A stretch of DNA of 41,394 nucleotides, from NCBI GenBank assembly GCA_046349315.1, contig JAXMCQ010000033.1, forward strand, positions 1 to 41,394, in the 5' to 3' direction. Positions within the stretch are counted from its first letter, which is position 1. Every line of letters starts with the position of its first letter. Below the pieces are notes generated by a model that saw only the letters and a list, made by a program, of their open reading frames with translations, was not told where the DNA came from and did not search any database. Below are positions 1 to 7,137 of this stretch, piece by piece. The stretch comes from JAEUMG01 sp046349315. Its GTDB lineage: Bacteria > Pseudomonadota > Alphaproteobacteria > Rhizobiales > Aestuariivirgaceae. The position numbers and the translations under genes were made by a program.

Positions 1-242
1 ATTGCCGCGAGCACCGCTTCGGAATCGAAGCGCTCGGCGACTGATACTGATGTCTTCGCGGCATCGAGCGTAACGGCATCGCCATTTTGCAGGTAGTAGG
101 TCGCCGTTGCAGTTCGCAAATCGACCGAATAGCCATCGAAGCCGGCATTCATCAACGCCCCGACGATTTGCGGGAAGGTCATCGCTCCCGATTCGGCGCC
201 TTCAAGGCAGGTGCGAGCAATGGTTTTCCAGTTAGCAGTCAT
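1..242 (-). CDS. DUF1398 family protein (partial, C-terminus beyond left edge)
   Basis: The reverse strand from the ATG at 242 reads into the left edge without a stop, giving about 80 residues starting MTANWKTIARTCLEGAE. The segments GAMTFPQIVGALMNAGFDG, YSVDLRTATATYYLQNGD and AVTLDA resemble the small DUF1398 family, whose biochemical role is unknown. A purine-rich ribosome site (AAGGAAAG) lies about 9 bases before the ATG. The gene follows the MarR gene in the same direction with a gap of about 31 bases, so the two are probably one transcript and this protein is a likely target of that regulator. Family call is by resemblance; function unknown. Confidence 0.72.
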   Translation of the reverse strand, partial: MTANWKTIARTCLEGAESGAMTFPQIVGALMNAGFDGYSVDLRTATATYYLQNGDAVTLDAAKTSVSVAERFDSEAVLAA

Positions 243-273
243 GGATTTGGTCTTTCCTTTTTGATTCGAAGCG

Positions 274-738
274 TCAGTTGACGGGCATTGATTTAAGGCT
301 GCGTCTTTTGACGATGCCTTCGAGGATTCCGAAGAGGGCGGCGCGATCTTTCGCGGTTAAATGATCGAAAAATTCCGCGTCATTCGTGTCGGCGAGCGCC
401 GCAAGTTCCGGCACCATGGCGCGGCCCACGGGCGTCAGCGATAGAGTCTGGGCGCGCCCGTCTTGCGGGTCCGCCACGCGCTTGACGAGCGTCTTGCCGA
501 TCAGCCGATCGGCGAGCCTGGTGATCGCGCCACGCGTCATGCCAATGCGCTCGGCAAGCTTGCTGGGGGCGAGGGCGTCGACATCGAGCAATTGTCGCAT
601 GAGCACCCATTCGGCGACGGTGACGCCATGCGCCTCCACTTTGCGCGCGAAGGATTGCGACACATGGTTCGACACATAGCGCAGCCAATAGCCGAGATGG
701 TCTGTCAGTTCGGAAGCGGATGTTTTGGCGCGCGGCAT
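274..738 (-). CDS. MarR family transcriptional regulator
   Basis: A 154-residue winged-helix protein of normal MarR length. The DNA-binding region lies around residues 55-95: LAPSKLAERIGMTRGAITRLADRLIGKTLVKRV, followed by the wing DPQDGRAQTLSLTPVG, the typical basic and Asp/Arg wing. The outer helices (LGYWLRYVSNHVSQSF and the C-terminal LTAKDRAALFGILEGIV) would form the dimer. It is first in a minus-strand pair with the DUF1398 gene. A near-perfect inverted repeat just upstream (753-790) is a plausible autoregulatory operator. MarR proteins usually repress and are released by a small phenolic or oxidative ligand; the ligand here cannot be read from sequence. Confidence 0.93.
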   Translation of the reverse strand: MPRAKTSASELTDHLGYWLRYVSNHVSQSFARKVEAHGVTVAEWVLMRQLLDVDALAPSKLAERIGMTRGAITRLADRLIGKTLVKRVADPQDGRAQTLSLTPVGRAMVPELAALADTNDAEFFDHLTAKDRAALFGILEGIVKRRSLKSMPVN

Positions 739-752
739 GGGCGTCTCGTTGG

Positions 753-790
753 TTGACTAGGCAACTAACTGTATTTGGTTACCTTGTCAA
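753..790. promoter_or_regulatory. Inverted repeat, candidate MarR operator
   Basis: The arms TTGACTAGGCAACTAA (753-768) and TTGGTTACCTTGTCAA (775-790) are reverse complements at 13 of 16 positions. The left arm also contains its own near-palindrome, TTGACTAGGCAA, which has the TTG-CTAG-CAA shape seen in MarR-type operators. It lies 15-52 bases upstream of the MarR start codon (738), where binding would block the promoter. It could equally be bound by another dimeric factor. Confidence 0.6.
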
Positions 791-840
791 TCAAATCTGC
801 GCGCTTTATCTAACCTCACTCTTCTTAGGTGAGCGGGTTG

Positions 841-1506
841 CTATTTCAGCCGAGCGATTTTCTCTTTGATCGAGAATAGCCCGGTCTTTTCAAGGAAGCC
901 GGCCAGACCGCCGTACCCCTTCTTATAATCTTTTCCCAGCCTGTCATTGAGAGTTTTCCCGAGCACTGAGAGGCCTACCCCTTCGGGTTTGTCCAAGCTT
1001 TTGAATATCTCTACGACCTGTTTTACGACTGCAACCGGCGGCGCGGGTTTTGAAGGGGCGGACACTGCGCTCGTTTTGGCAGCGTAAGGCACAAAATTGT
1101 TGCAGGCATTGCGCAGTGAATCCGGCATCTTTTTTTGTTCGCCGACACATGTCACATGTACGCCATGGGTGCGGATATGCATCGCCAATTGGACGAAGTC
1201 TGCATCGCAAGTGACTAGCCACGCCTCATCGAACGGATGGGCGTGGAGCAGGTGCATGCAATCGATTACCATCGTGAAGTCGGCAGCATTATCCTTCATT
1301 ATTGCTGAGGGCGGAGTTAGTTGCGGCTGGAAGCTGTGTTCGGCGAGAAATTTTTGCCATGATTGCAGGCTGGCGGCTTTGCCGTAAGCGCGCTTAATAC
1401 TTGCGTTGGCGATAGTCGCCTTTTGCATGAAGACATTTGCGAGAAGCTTTGCGCTAGCATTCTCGCAGTCGATGAAGACCGCCAATTTCGGATTTGTCGC
1501 AGTCAT
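841..1506 (-). CDS. NYN domain (PIN-like RNase) protein with C-terminal OST-HTH/LOTUS domain
   Basis: A 221-residue protein starting at the ATG at 1506, chosen over a longer reading to 1614 because GGAGG lies 7 bases upstream. Residues 5-145 form an NYN/LabA-like PIN fold: AVFIDCENASA with the first acidic residue, DNAADFTMVIDCMHLL, and TCDADFVQLAMHIRTHGVHVTCVG, keeping the aspartates that bind metal in this nuclease superfamily. After a Pro/Ala linker, residues about 165-221 (VVEIFKSLDKPEGVGLSVLGKTL, GYGGLAGFLEKTGLFSI) match an OST-HTH (LOTUS) domain, which binds RNA. The family suggests an RNA-processing or RNA-decay enzyme; the target is unknown. It is monocistronic, upstream of and divergent from the SnoaL gene. 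Confidence 0.85.
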   Translation of the reverse strand: MTATNPKLAVFIDCENASAKLLANVFMQKATIANASIKRAYGKAASLQSWQKFLAEHSFQPQLTPPSAIMKDNAADFTMVIDCMHLLHAHPFDEAWLVTCDADFVQLAMHIRTHGVHVTCVGEQKKMPDSLRNACNNFVPYAAKTSAVSAPSKPAPPVAVVKQVVEIFKSLDKPEGVGLSVLGKTLNDRLGKDYKKGYGGLAGFLEKTGLFSIKEKIARLK

Positions 1507-1759
1507 ATGTGCCCTCCGTGTGGGCGGCGAGTTTGGGCAAAGGGCGTGAAGGATGCGGTAATACGTTGCGTCAATTTTTAGCCAGCGTGGGCGCATCGCA
1601 CGACTAGCGATCACGACCAGGGAACATCTTTAGCCACGTCAGCATTTTATCAGTTTCGCTGCGCCAAAAGCTGCGCCTGCACAAACCTGTGATATCTTGA
1701 CGTCAGGGATGGTCGTTTCGTGGGATGTTTGCTAGCATGGCCGGGTTGGAGGTGATGCG

Positions 1760-2311
1760 ATGAGGTCGGCACACCGGAAGCGCTTGCCCGTAACGGCTGA
1801 GCCGTTGCCGAAAGGTTCGCCTTCGACCGCCGAGGAGCGCAATATCGCTGTCCTCAAGTGTGCCTACGCCGCCTGGGATGCCTCTAAAGGGGCCGATCGC
1901 ACCGTCTGGACCCAGCTTGTTGCCCCGGCTTTTCTCATGCATTCGCTGGCGCAGGGGGTTCCCCCGCTCGAATTTACGGCGCGGATCTGCTGTCCGGCCG
2001 ATCTCGAGCGCTATTTCGAAGGGCTGGCGCGAGACTGGTCGATGAATTTCTTCCGGATTGACCGTTACGTGGCGCAGGGCAGCATGGTCGTGGCGATCGG
2101 GGAGTGTTCCTTTACGCATCGGCGCACCGGCAAAACCGTGACGACACCTAAACTCGATGCGTTCAAGTTCCTCAACGGAGAGATCGTCGAGGTCTCGGAA
2201 CTCTACGACACGGCCCTCGTGATGGCTGCGGCCACTCCCGATGCCGCGGGAGGGGCGAAAAGGGAACATAGGCTGGCCGATGGCCTCTCAGATCGCTTAG
2301 GAAGCCCGTAG
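1760..2311 (+). CDS. SnoaL-like / NTF2-fold protein
   Basis: A 183-residue protein with GGAGGTG 6 bases before its ATG. Residues 24-150 resemble the NTF2/SnoaL alpha-beta cone fold: an N-terminal helix (ERNIAVLKCAYAAWDASKG), a short helix and the strand pairs FFRIDRYVAQGSMVVAIGECSFTHRRTGK and PKLDAFKFLNGEIVEVSELYDT, the last ending as in limonene-epoxide-hydrolase-like and ketosteroid-isomerase-like members. The last 30 residues are low-complexity. The family covers cyclases, isomerases, hydrolases and binding proteins, so no reaction is assigned. It points the same way as the amidohydrolase 191 bases downstream and may belong to that catabolic cluster. Confidence 0.75.
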   Translation: MRSAHRKRLPVTAEPLPKGSPSTAEERNIAVLKCAYAAWDASKGADRTVWTQLVAPAFLMHSLAQGVPPLEFTARICCPADLERYFEGLARDWSMNFFRIDRYVAQGSMVVAIGECSFTHRRTGKTVTTPKLDAFKFLNGEIVEVSELYDTALVMAAATPDAAGGAKREHRLADGLSDRLGSP

Positions 2312-2394
2312 AGCACGTTTCTGGCTCGGGTGGTGGTTTGATAGCTCTTTTGCGCGAAGGCCCGTAGCGCCCCTCCCAGGCGATTCTAGAGGCA

Positions 2395-2400
2395 TATAAT
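2395..2400 (+). promoter_or_regulatory. Candidate -10 box upstream of the amidohydrolase
   Basis: The 191-base gap before the amidohydrolase gene contains an exact TATAAT, about 100 bases before the start codon. No convincing -35 hexamer sits 16-18 bases further upstream (the region is C-rich), so this is a weak candidate. It would imply that the amidohydrolase has its own promoter separate from the SnoaL gene at 1760. Confidence 0.3.
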
Positions 2401-2502
2401 CTAAGATTGAGAAATCACTCCATGCTGCTATTTTAGGGGGATTATTGCTCCCTCCGGCGGGGCCCGCCATAGTCGCCACCTTTCGAGGAGCGATTTCCAA
2501 TC

Positions 2503-4167
2503 ATGACGACTGCCGATCTCATCATTACCAATGCCCGGGTCCTGACGCTCGATGGCAAACGTGCCCATGCTGAAGCCCTGGCGATTGCCGGAAACCGGAT
2601 CGCGGCGGTCGGTTCGAAGGCAGAGATCGCTGCCTGGAAGGGCTCCTCCACGCGGATCATCGATGCCGAGGGCAATACGGTGATGCCGGGTATCGTCGAA
2701 AGCCACATTCATCTCTTCCCCGGCGGGGTCGAACTCGATTCCCTGATGGTCACCGGCGTCGAGGGCATCGAGGCGCTCACCAAAGCAGTCAGAAACTACG
2801 CCAAAGACCGTCCAAACGACGCGATTATCGTGGCGAATGGTGCGAATTACACCGCGATCCGGCCGGATTCGACGATCACCCGCCAGGACCTCGACCAGAT
2901 CCTCCCCGACCGGCCGTTCATGATGGCCTGTTTCGATCATCACACGGTTTGGGCCAATACGGCGGCGCTCACGGTAGCGGGGCTGCTCAAGGGCAAGTCG
3001 CTTCCTCCCGGCAATGAAATCGTCATGGGGCCGGATGGCCTGGCCAGCGGCGAATTGAAGGAAATCGCCGCCTTCGGACCGCTTTTTGCGATGACGCCGA
3101 CGCAAGGCCGCGAAGGCCTCGGCATGGCAACCGGCGAAGGCCCCGTTCCGCCGGCGACTTTGGCCCAACGCGAGGCGGACAAGGTCGCGCTGAAGCGCGG
3201 GCTCGCCTATTGCGCTTCGCTCGGCATCACCTCGATCCACAATATGGACGGCAATTGGTATCAGCTCGAATTGCTCGATTCCTTGCGCGGGGAAGGAGCA
3301 CTGACGGCGCGCGTTCAGGTTCCCTGGCACCAGAAGAACACCATGGCGCTCGAGCGCGTCGATGAAGCGATCGAAATGCGCGCGAAATTCAAGGACGACA
3401 TGCTCTATTCGGGGCGGGTGAAGATCTTCATCGACGGCGTGCTTGAATCGATGACGGCCCTGATGCTCGACGACTATCCGGGCCATCCCGGAAATCGCGG
3501 GCAGCCGCTTTTTACGGCCGAAGAATTCAATGCGCTTGCGACGCGTGCCGACAAGCACGGGTTGCAGATCAGCGTGCATGCAATCGGCGATGGCGGTGTC
3601 CGGCGCACGCTCGATGGCTATGAGGCGGCGCGGAAAGCCAATGGTGCGCGCGATTCGCGCCACCGCATCGAGCATATCGAGGTCATTCATCCGGCCGACA
3701 TTCCACGGCTCAAGGAACTGGGCGTCGTCGCCTCCTTGCAGCCGATCGTTGGGTTGGGCGTGCCGGGTGCACCGCTTGAGCCATGCCTGTCGCGGATCGG
3801 CGAGAAGATGCCCTATGCCTATGCCTGGCAGACGTTGCGCGAGGCGGGCGCGGCGATCGCCTTTTCGTCCGACTGGCCGGTTTCGCCGCTCGATCCCTTC
3901 CTCGGCATGCAGTCGGCCATGACACGGCGGCCGGCTTTGCCGGGGCTTCGCGAGCAGCGACAGAGCCTGATGGATACGGTCACGGCCTTCACGCTGGGCG
4001 GTGCCTATACCGAGTTCGCCGAAGGCAAGAAGGGCAAGCTTGCCGAGGGCTATCTGGCCGACGTCATCGTGCTCAATGGCAATATCGAGCTGACCCCGCC
4101 GCATGAGATCGGCGAATTGAAGCCGGTTGCGACGGTTTGCGACGGGAAGATCGTCTACGAAACCTAG
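2503..4167 (+). CDS. YtcJ-type amidohydrolase (amidohydrolase 3 family)
   Basis: A 554-residue metal-dependent hydrolase of the YtcJ type. The N-terminal beta-sandwich (DLIITNARVLTLDGKRAHAEALAIAGNRIAAVG) is followed by the barrel with HIH at residues 68-70 (usual motif DSHTH; here VESHIHLFPGG), SVHAIGDGG, RHRIEHIEVIHPADIPRL, and FSSDWPVSPLDPFLG with the catalytic Asp. The C-terminal segment KLAEGYLADVIVLNGNIE is typical. The ribosome site GAGGAG is 12 bases before the ATG, slightly long. Such enzymes hydrolyse C-N bonds in amides, formamides or cyclic ureas; the substrate cannot be told from sequence. The broken LuxR-type regulator begins 5 bases after its stop, so they share a transcript. 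Confidence 0.92.
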   Translation: MTTADLIITNARVLTLDGKRAHAEALAIAGNRIAAVGSKAEIAAWKGSSTRIIDAEGNTVMPGIVESHIHLFPGGVELDSLMVTGVEGIEALTKAVRNYAKDRPNDAIIVANGANYTAIRPDSTITRQDLDQILPDRPFMMACFDHHTVWANTAALTVAGLLKGKSLPPGNEIVMGPDGLASGELKEIAAFGPLFAMTPTQGREGLGMATGEGPVPPATLAQREADKVALKRGLAYCASLGITSIHNMDGNWYQLELLDSLRGEGALTARVQVPWHQKNTMALERVDEAIEMRAKFKDDMLYSGRVKIFIDGVLESMTALMLDDYPGHPGNRGQPLFTAEEFNALATRADKHGLQISVHAIGDGGVRRTLDGYEAARKANGARDSRHRIEHIEVIHPADIPRLKELGVVASLQPIVGLGVPGAPLEPCLSRIGEKMPYAYAWQTLREAGAAIAFSSDWPVSPLDPFLGMQSAMTRRPALPGLREQRQSLMDTVTAFTLGGAYTEFAEGKKGKLAEGYLADVIVLNGNIELTPPHEIGELKPVATVCDGKIVYET

Positions 4168-4172
4168 TATCC

Positions 4173-4984
4173 ATGAACGCCAAGTACGCGCTTCTCGACA
4201 GATTGGCCGACGCGGCGGGGGAAATCGGGCATTCCTGCTTTCATCGCAAGCTTCGCGATGCGATTGCTGCGCATGTCAAAGCCGACCTGTCGATGGTCAT
4301 GCATTACTCGCGGCAGGATGCGCCTGTATATTTGACGGATGACGGGCTCGTCCGCGAGCACATGGATCTCTATCTGAAAGGCCTTTACCGGATTGATCCG
4401 ATTTATCGGTTGTGCCGCGATGGCGTTTCGAGCGGTGTGCTCGATCTTCAGGAAATGAGCTCGCCGATCGCCGAAGCCGGCAATTATTTCGACATCTTCC
4501 TGAGGATGACCGGTATGGCCGACGATCTGGCGATCCTGCTTCCGCTGCCGGACGGAGGGGGTTCGCTCGGACTCGTGTTCGAGCGAAATCGCGATTCCGG
4601 AAGGCCGAAGTGGCGGAGATGCAGGGCGTCTATGCCATGCTCGACAGCCTGCACCGATTACATCTCAGATACAGTTCCATCTTGCCCATTGCCAAGACGC
4701 TGAATCGCGCGCCGGCGCCCGGCCTGCCCCCACTCAGCTATGGCAGCGCGCTCGACTCGTTTCTGAAGGGGAAGCTCACGCCGCGCGAGCGCGACATCAT
4801 GCGGCTGATCCTGCTCGGCTATCCGAATGCCAAAACGGCGCAGCTATTGAAGCTGACCGTACATACGATCAAGAACCACAAGAAGCGCATGTACAAGAAG
4901 CTCGACATCACTACCGAGCGGGAGTTGTTCTTAAACTTCATCGGCGCAGTGTTCGACCAGGTCCAGGCGGAGTGGGCCCCCTAG
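4173..4984 (+). pseudogene. LuxR-family transcriptional regulator interrupted by a one-base frameshift
   Basis: Two overlapping frames together encode one LuxR-type regulator of about 270 residues. From the ATG at 4173 the first frame gives a sensory domain (MNAKYALLDRLADAAG through YLKGLYRIDPIYRLC and DDLAILLPLPDG to FERNRD), loosely like an autoinducer-binding domain with its Y-x4-Y-x2-DP pattern. Homology then moves to the -1 frame near 4595: FRKAEVAEMQGVYAMLD and a GerE HTH, LTPRERDIMRLILLGYPNAK and LLKLTVHTIKNHKKRMYKKL. Adding one T to GATTCC (4593-4598) restores a continuous protein reading ERNRD-FRKAEV. As written, the first frame stops at 4703 without an HTH, so the product would be non-functional. 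Genuine pseudogene or sequencing error cannot be decided here. No luxI-like gene is nearby. Confidence 0.82.
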
Positions 4985-5052
4985 GGTCCATTGGCAGCCG
5001 CCCGGTCCGCTCTCAGTCTCTCGTCTAGAGATACTGCGCGGAGATGTCCTCA

Positions 5053-5463
5053 ATGTCGGTCGAAACTCTCTTCAAGAGCTACTGTGCGAGCTTCAACGCC
5101 CGCGATCTGGACCCGCTAGTATCCCTGTTCTCGCCCTATGCCTTGTTCGAAATGCCGCTGCTCGGCCAGAGGATTTTCGGCGAGTCTGAAATCCGCGGCA
5201 GCCATCAGCGCATCTTCGATCTCAGCGAGTATGCGCAGATCGATATTTCCGCGTACAAGACCTCGGGCCCGGTCGTCATCGCGGAGGGAACTCTCGAGTC
5301 GAAGCTCCTGCGCGACAACATGCCGGTTGAGATGCCGCTTGCCATGACGATGCAGGATGTCGACGGCAGGATCGTGAGGCTGTCGATCTATCTCGATGCC
5401 CGGCCTTATCGGTTGTGGGCGGACGGCCCGATCCTGGCGCCGTACGACCTGCCCGTGCACTGA
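5053..5463 (+). CDS. SnoaL-like / NTF2-fold protein (stand-alone)
   Basis: A 136-residue NTF2-fold protein. Two in-frame ATGs exist, at 5044 and 5053. GGAG at 5040-5043 touches the first but is 9 bases from the second, so 5053 (MSVETLFKSYC) is preferred. The opening helix VETLFKSYCASFNARDLDPLVSLF, the segment ALFEMPLLGQRIFGESEI and the last strands VDGRIVRLSIYLDARPY match the SnoaL pattern. It strongly resembles the N-terminal domain of the next gene (ALKTYCDAFQRGAMEEFSDLF, IFDLPLHDGRIIGRPAIL), so the two look like duplicated paralogues. Its TGA overlaps the next ATG by one base (TGATG at 5461-5465), implying coupled translation. Reaction unknown; it may act on the same substrate as its neighbour. 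Confidence 0.85.
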   Translation: MSVETLFKSYCASFNARDLDPLVSLFSPYALFEMPLLGQRIFGESEIRGSHQRIFDLSEYAQIDISAYKTSGPVVIAEGTLESKLLRDNMPVEMPLAMTMQDVDGRIVRLSIYLDARPYRLWADGPILAPYDLPVH

Positions 5464-6968
5464 TGGATCACGCCATGTTCAACTCGCTGACTGCGGGCCG
5501 CGCGCTCAAGACCTATTGCGATGCCTTTCAGCGCGGCGCGATGGAGGAGTTTTCCGATCTTTTTGCCGAAGACGCGATCTTCGACCTGCCCCTGCATGAC
5601 GGGCGCATCATCGGCCGGCCGGCGATCCTCGATGAAATCCGTGCAGCACTACTCGGCCTGCGGAACATCAAGGTGGTGATCGAGCATGCGATCGATGACG
5701 GCAGTCAGTGCTTTGCCGAGGGCCTGCTCCAAGCGGAACATGTGGGACTTCCGCCACATGTCGACGGCAAGCCGATGCGGCTCGATTTCCGCTTCGTCGC
5801 AAGCGTCACGGTCGCCAATGGCAAGGTCACGCGCTGGTCGGAATATTTCGATACCAAACCATTGAAGCCCATCGAGCGCACCCATCTCTATCCGATTTCG
5901 CGGCGCTCGCCTTACTGGGACGGAACGGTCGCCGCCGGCGTTTCCGAATTCATGGTCTATAACCATACCTATTTCCCACTGATCTTCCAACATTCGCCGG
6001 CAGAGGAATATGTGGCGCTCACCGAGCGCGTCACCTTGTGGGATGTTGGCTGCGAGCGGCAGACCGAAATCCGTGGCCCCGACGCCTTGCGCCTTGCACA
6101 GTATCTGACGACGCGCGATCTCTCGTCGTTCAAGGTAGGCGAGTGCAAGTACACGCTTGCCTGCGATCCGCAGGGCCAGATCATCTGCGATCCGGTGCTG
6201 ATCCACCCGCGCAAGGATTTGATCTGGCTGTCGCACGGTGATGCCGACCTCACGCTTTGGGCACAAGGCATCGCGATGCATGGTGGCTTCGATGTCGAAG
6301 TCAGCGAGCCCGATGTCTGGCCGTTGCAGGTCCAGGGACCCAAGGCGCTCGACATGCTGCGCGGAATGGTGGCGGCGCCACTCGATGACCTCGGTTTTTA
6401 CAAATGCGAATTGACGAAGGTGAACGGGGTCGATGCAGTCGTGTCGCGCACCGGCTGGAGCGGTGGGGCGGGCTATGAGATCTTCCCGTCGTCGTCCGCG
6501 CGCGCCATGGAATTGTGGAACGCGCTGATCGAGGCCGGGCGGCCTTATGGATTGATGGTGACGGGACCGAACATTTCGCGCGCCGTTGAGAAGGGGGTGA
6601 CGGACACGGCCTATTACTCCAACTCGGACATGAATCCGTTCGAAGCGGGGCATGGCCGGTTGGTCGATCTCGACAAGGGCAAGTTCATCGGTCGCGAAAC
6701 CTTGGCGCGGATCAAGGATGAGGGTGCGAAGCGCAAGACGATCGGGCTTCTCATCGACGGGGACCTGCCGCATTTCGAATGGTACTGGCCAATGCGGGAT
6801 AGCAAGGGCAGGGCGGGAGAGGTGCGTTGGGCTGCCTATTCCTTCGCGCTCAAATGCTACATCGGGATTGCTGTCGCCGATGTGGGATTCGAACGTGACG
6901 ATAAGGTCGAGATCCAGCATCCGGCCGGAGTTTCGAGAGCGACGGTGACGACGGTTCCGTTTGTTTGA
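5463..6968 (+). CDS. SnoaL domain fused to DmdA/GcvT-like tetrahydrofolate-dependent demethylase module
   Basis: A 501-residue two-domain protein starting at the ATG at 5463. Residues 1-131 are a SnoaL/NTF2 domain similar to the preceding gene. Residues about 147-500 look like the aminomethyltransferase (GcvT) fold in its DmdA-like form: FMVYNHTYFPLIFQ, TLWDVGCERQTEIRGPDALR, QIICDPVLI, SEPDVWPLQVQGPKALDML, SRTGWSGGAGYEIF, NPFEAGHGRLVDLDKG and FIGRETL. Enzymes of this fold (DmdA on dimethylsulfoniopropionate, LigM on vanillate, GcvT on glycine) pass a one-carbon group to tetrahydrofolate. The actual methyl donor here is unknown; the fused SnoaL domain suggests a larger cyclic or aromatic substrate. 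I know of no standard DmdA with this N-terminal domain. There are no folate or sulfur-demethylation genes beside it. Confidence 0.85.
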   Translation: MDHAMFNSLTAGRALKTYCDAFQRGAMEEFSDLFAEDAIFDLPLHDGRIIGRPAILDEIRAALLGLRNIKVVIEHAIDDGSQCFAEGLLQAEHVGLPPHVDGKPMRLDFRFVASVTVANGKVTRWSEYFDTKPLKPIERTHLYPISRRSPYWDGTVAAGVSEFMVYNHTYFPLIFQHSPAEEYVALTERVTLWDVGCERQTEIRGPDALRLAQYLTTRDLSSFKVGECKYTLACDPQGQIICDPVLIHPRKDLIWLSHGDADLTLWAQGIAMHGGFDVEVSEPDVWPLQVQGPKALDMLRGMVAAPLDDLGFYKCELTKVNGVDAVVSRTGWSGGAGYEIFPSSSARAMELWNALIEAGRPYGLMVTGPNISRAVEKGVTDTAYYSNSDMNPFEAGHGRLVDLDKGKFIGRETLARIKDEGAKRKTIGLLIDGDLPHFEWYWPMRDSKGRAGEVRWAAYSFALKCYIGIAVADVGFERDDKVEIQHPAGVSRATVTTVPFV

Positions 6969-6973
6969 TCGTG

Positions 6974-7036
6974 TCCTCGCCCGCTTGCGGGAGAGGACAG
7001 GGGCCCGCTGCGAAGCAACGGGAAAGGTGAGGGGGA
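6974..7036 (+). repeat. Palindromic intergenic repeat, unit A
   Basis: Just after the fusion gene the sequence forms a hairpin with arms GTCCTC-CCCGC and GCGGG-GAGGAC (6974-6999), then a second imperfect GC-rich stem and a TGAGGGGG tail. This hairpin plus GTGAGGG tail plan is like dispersed palindromic repeats of Hyphomicrobiales. It pairs in opposite orientation with the unit at 7046-7114. Together they lie between two convergent genes and could stop transcription from both sides. Confidence 0.7.
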
Positions 7037-7045
7037 CTCGTCGCA

Positions 7046-7114
7046 CCCATCCCCTCATCTCCCCATGTCGCTCTCGCTCCATGGGTCCCCTCTTCTCCCG
7101 CAGGCGGGAGAAGA
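7046..7114 (-). repeat. Palindromic intergenic repeat, unit B (inverted relative to unit A)
   Basis: Read on the minus strand this has the same plan as unit A: a perfect hairpin with 11-base arms TCTTCTCCCGC and GCGGGAGAAGA (7091-7114, two-base loop), a second stem CCCATG/CATGGG (7062-7067 and 7080-7085), then a GATGAGGGGATGGG tail. It begins 24 bases beyond the stop of the quinone reductase gene on that strand, so it may also act as its terminator. Confidence 0.7.
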
Positions 7115-7137
7115 CCACAGAGCTCAATCCTCTTCCG

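Noticed and set aside
2428..4104. Long open frame (558 codons) on the minus strand opposite the amidohydrolase
   Set aside because: It is a GC-rich antisense shadow with Arg/His/Gly-rich low-information protein and no recognisable motif, while the plus strand encodes a clear YtcJ-type enzyme.
4585..4605. Programmed ribosomal frameshift in the LuxR-type gene
   Set aside because: There is no slippery heptamer or obvious downstream pseudoknot at the join, and family members are normally encoded in one frame, so a plain one-base deletion or sequencing error is more likely.
4173..4984. Quorum-sensing LuxR/LuxI system
   Set aside because: No acyl-homoserine-lactone synthase gene is present in the window, and the sensory domain only loosely resembles autoinducer-binding domains.
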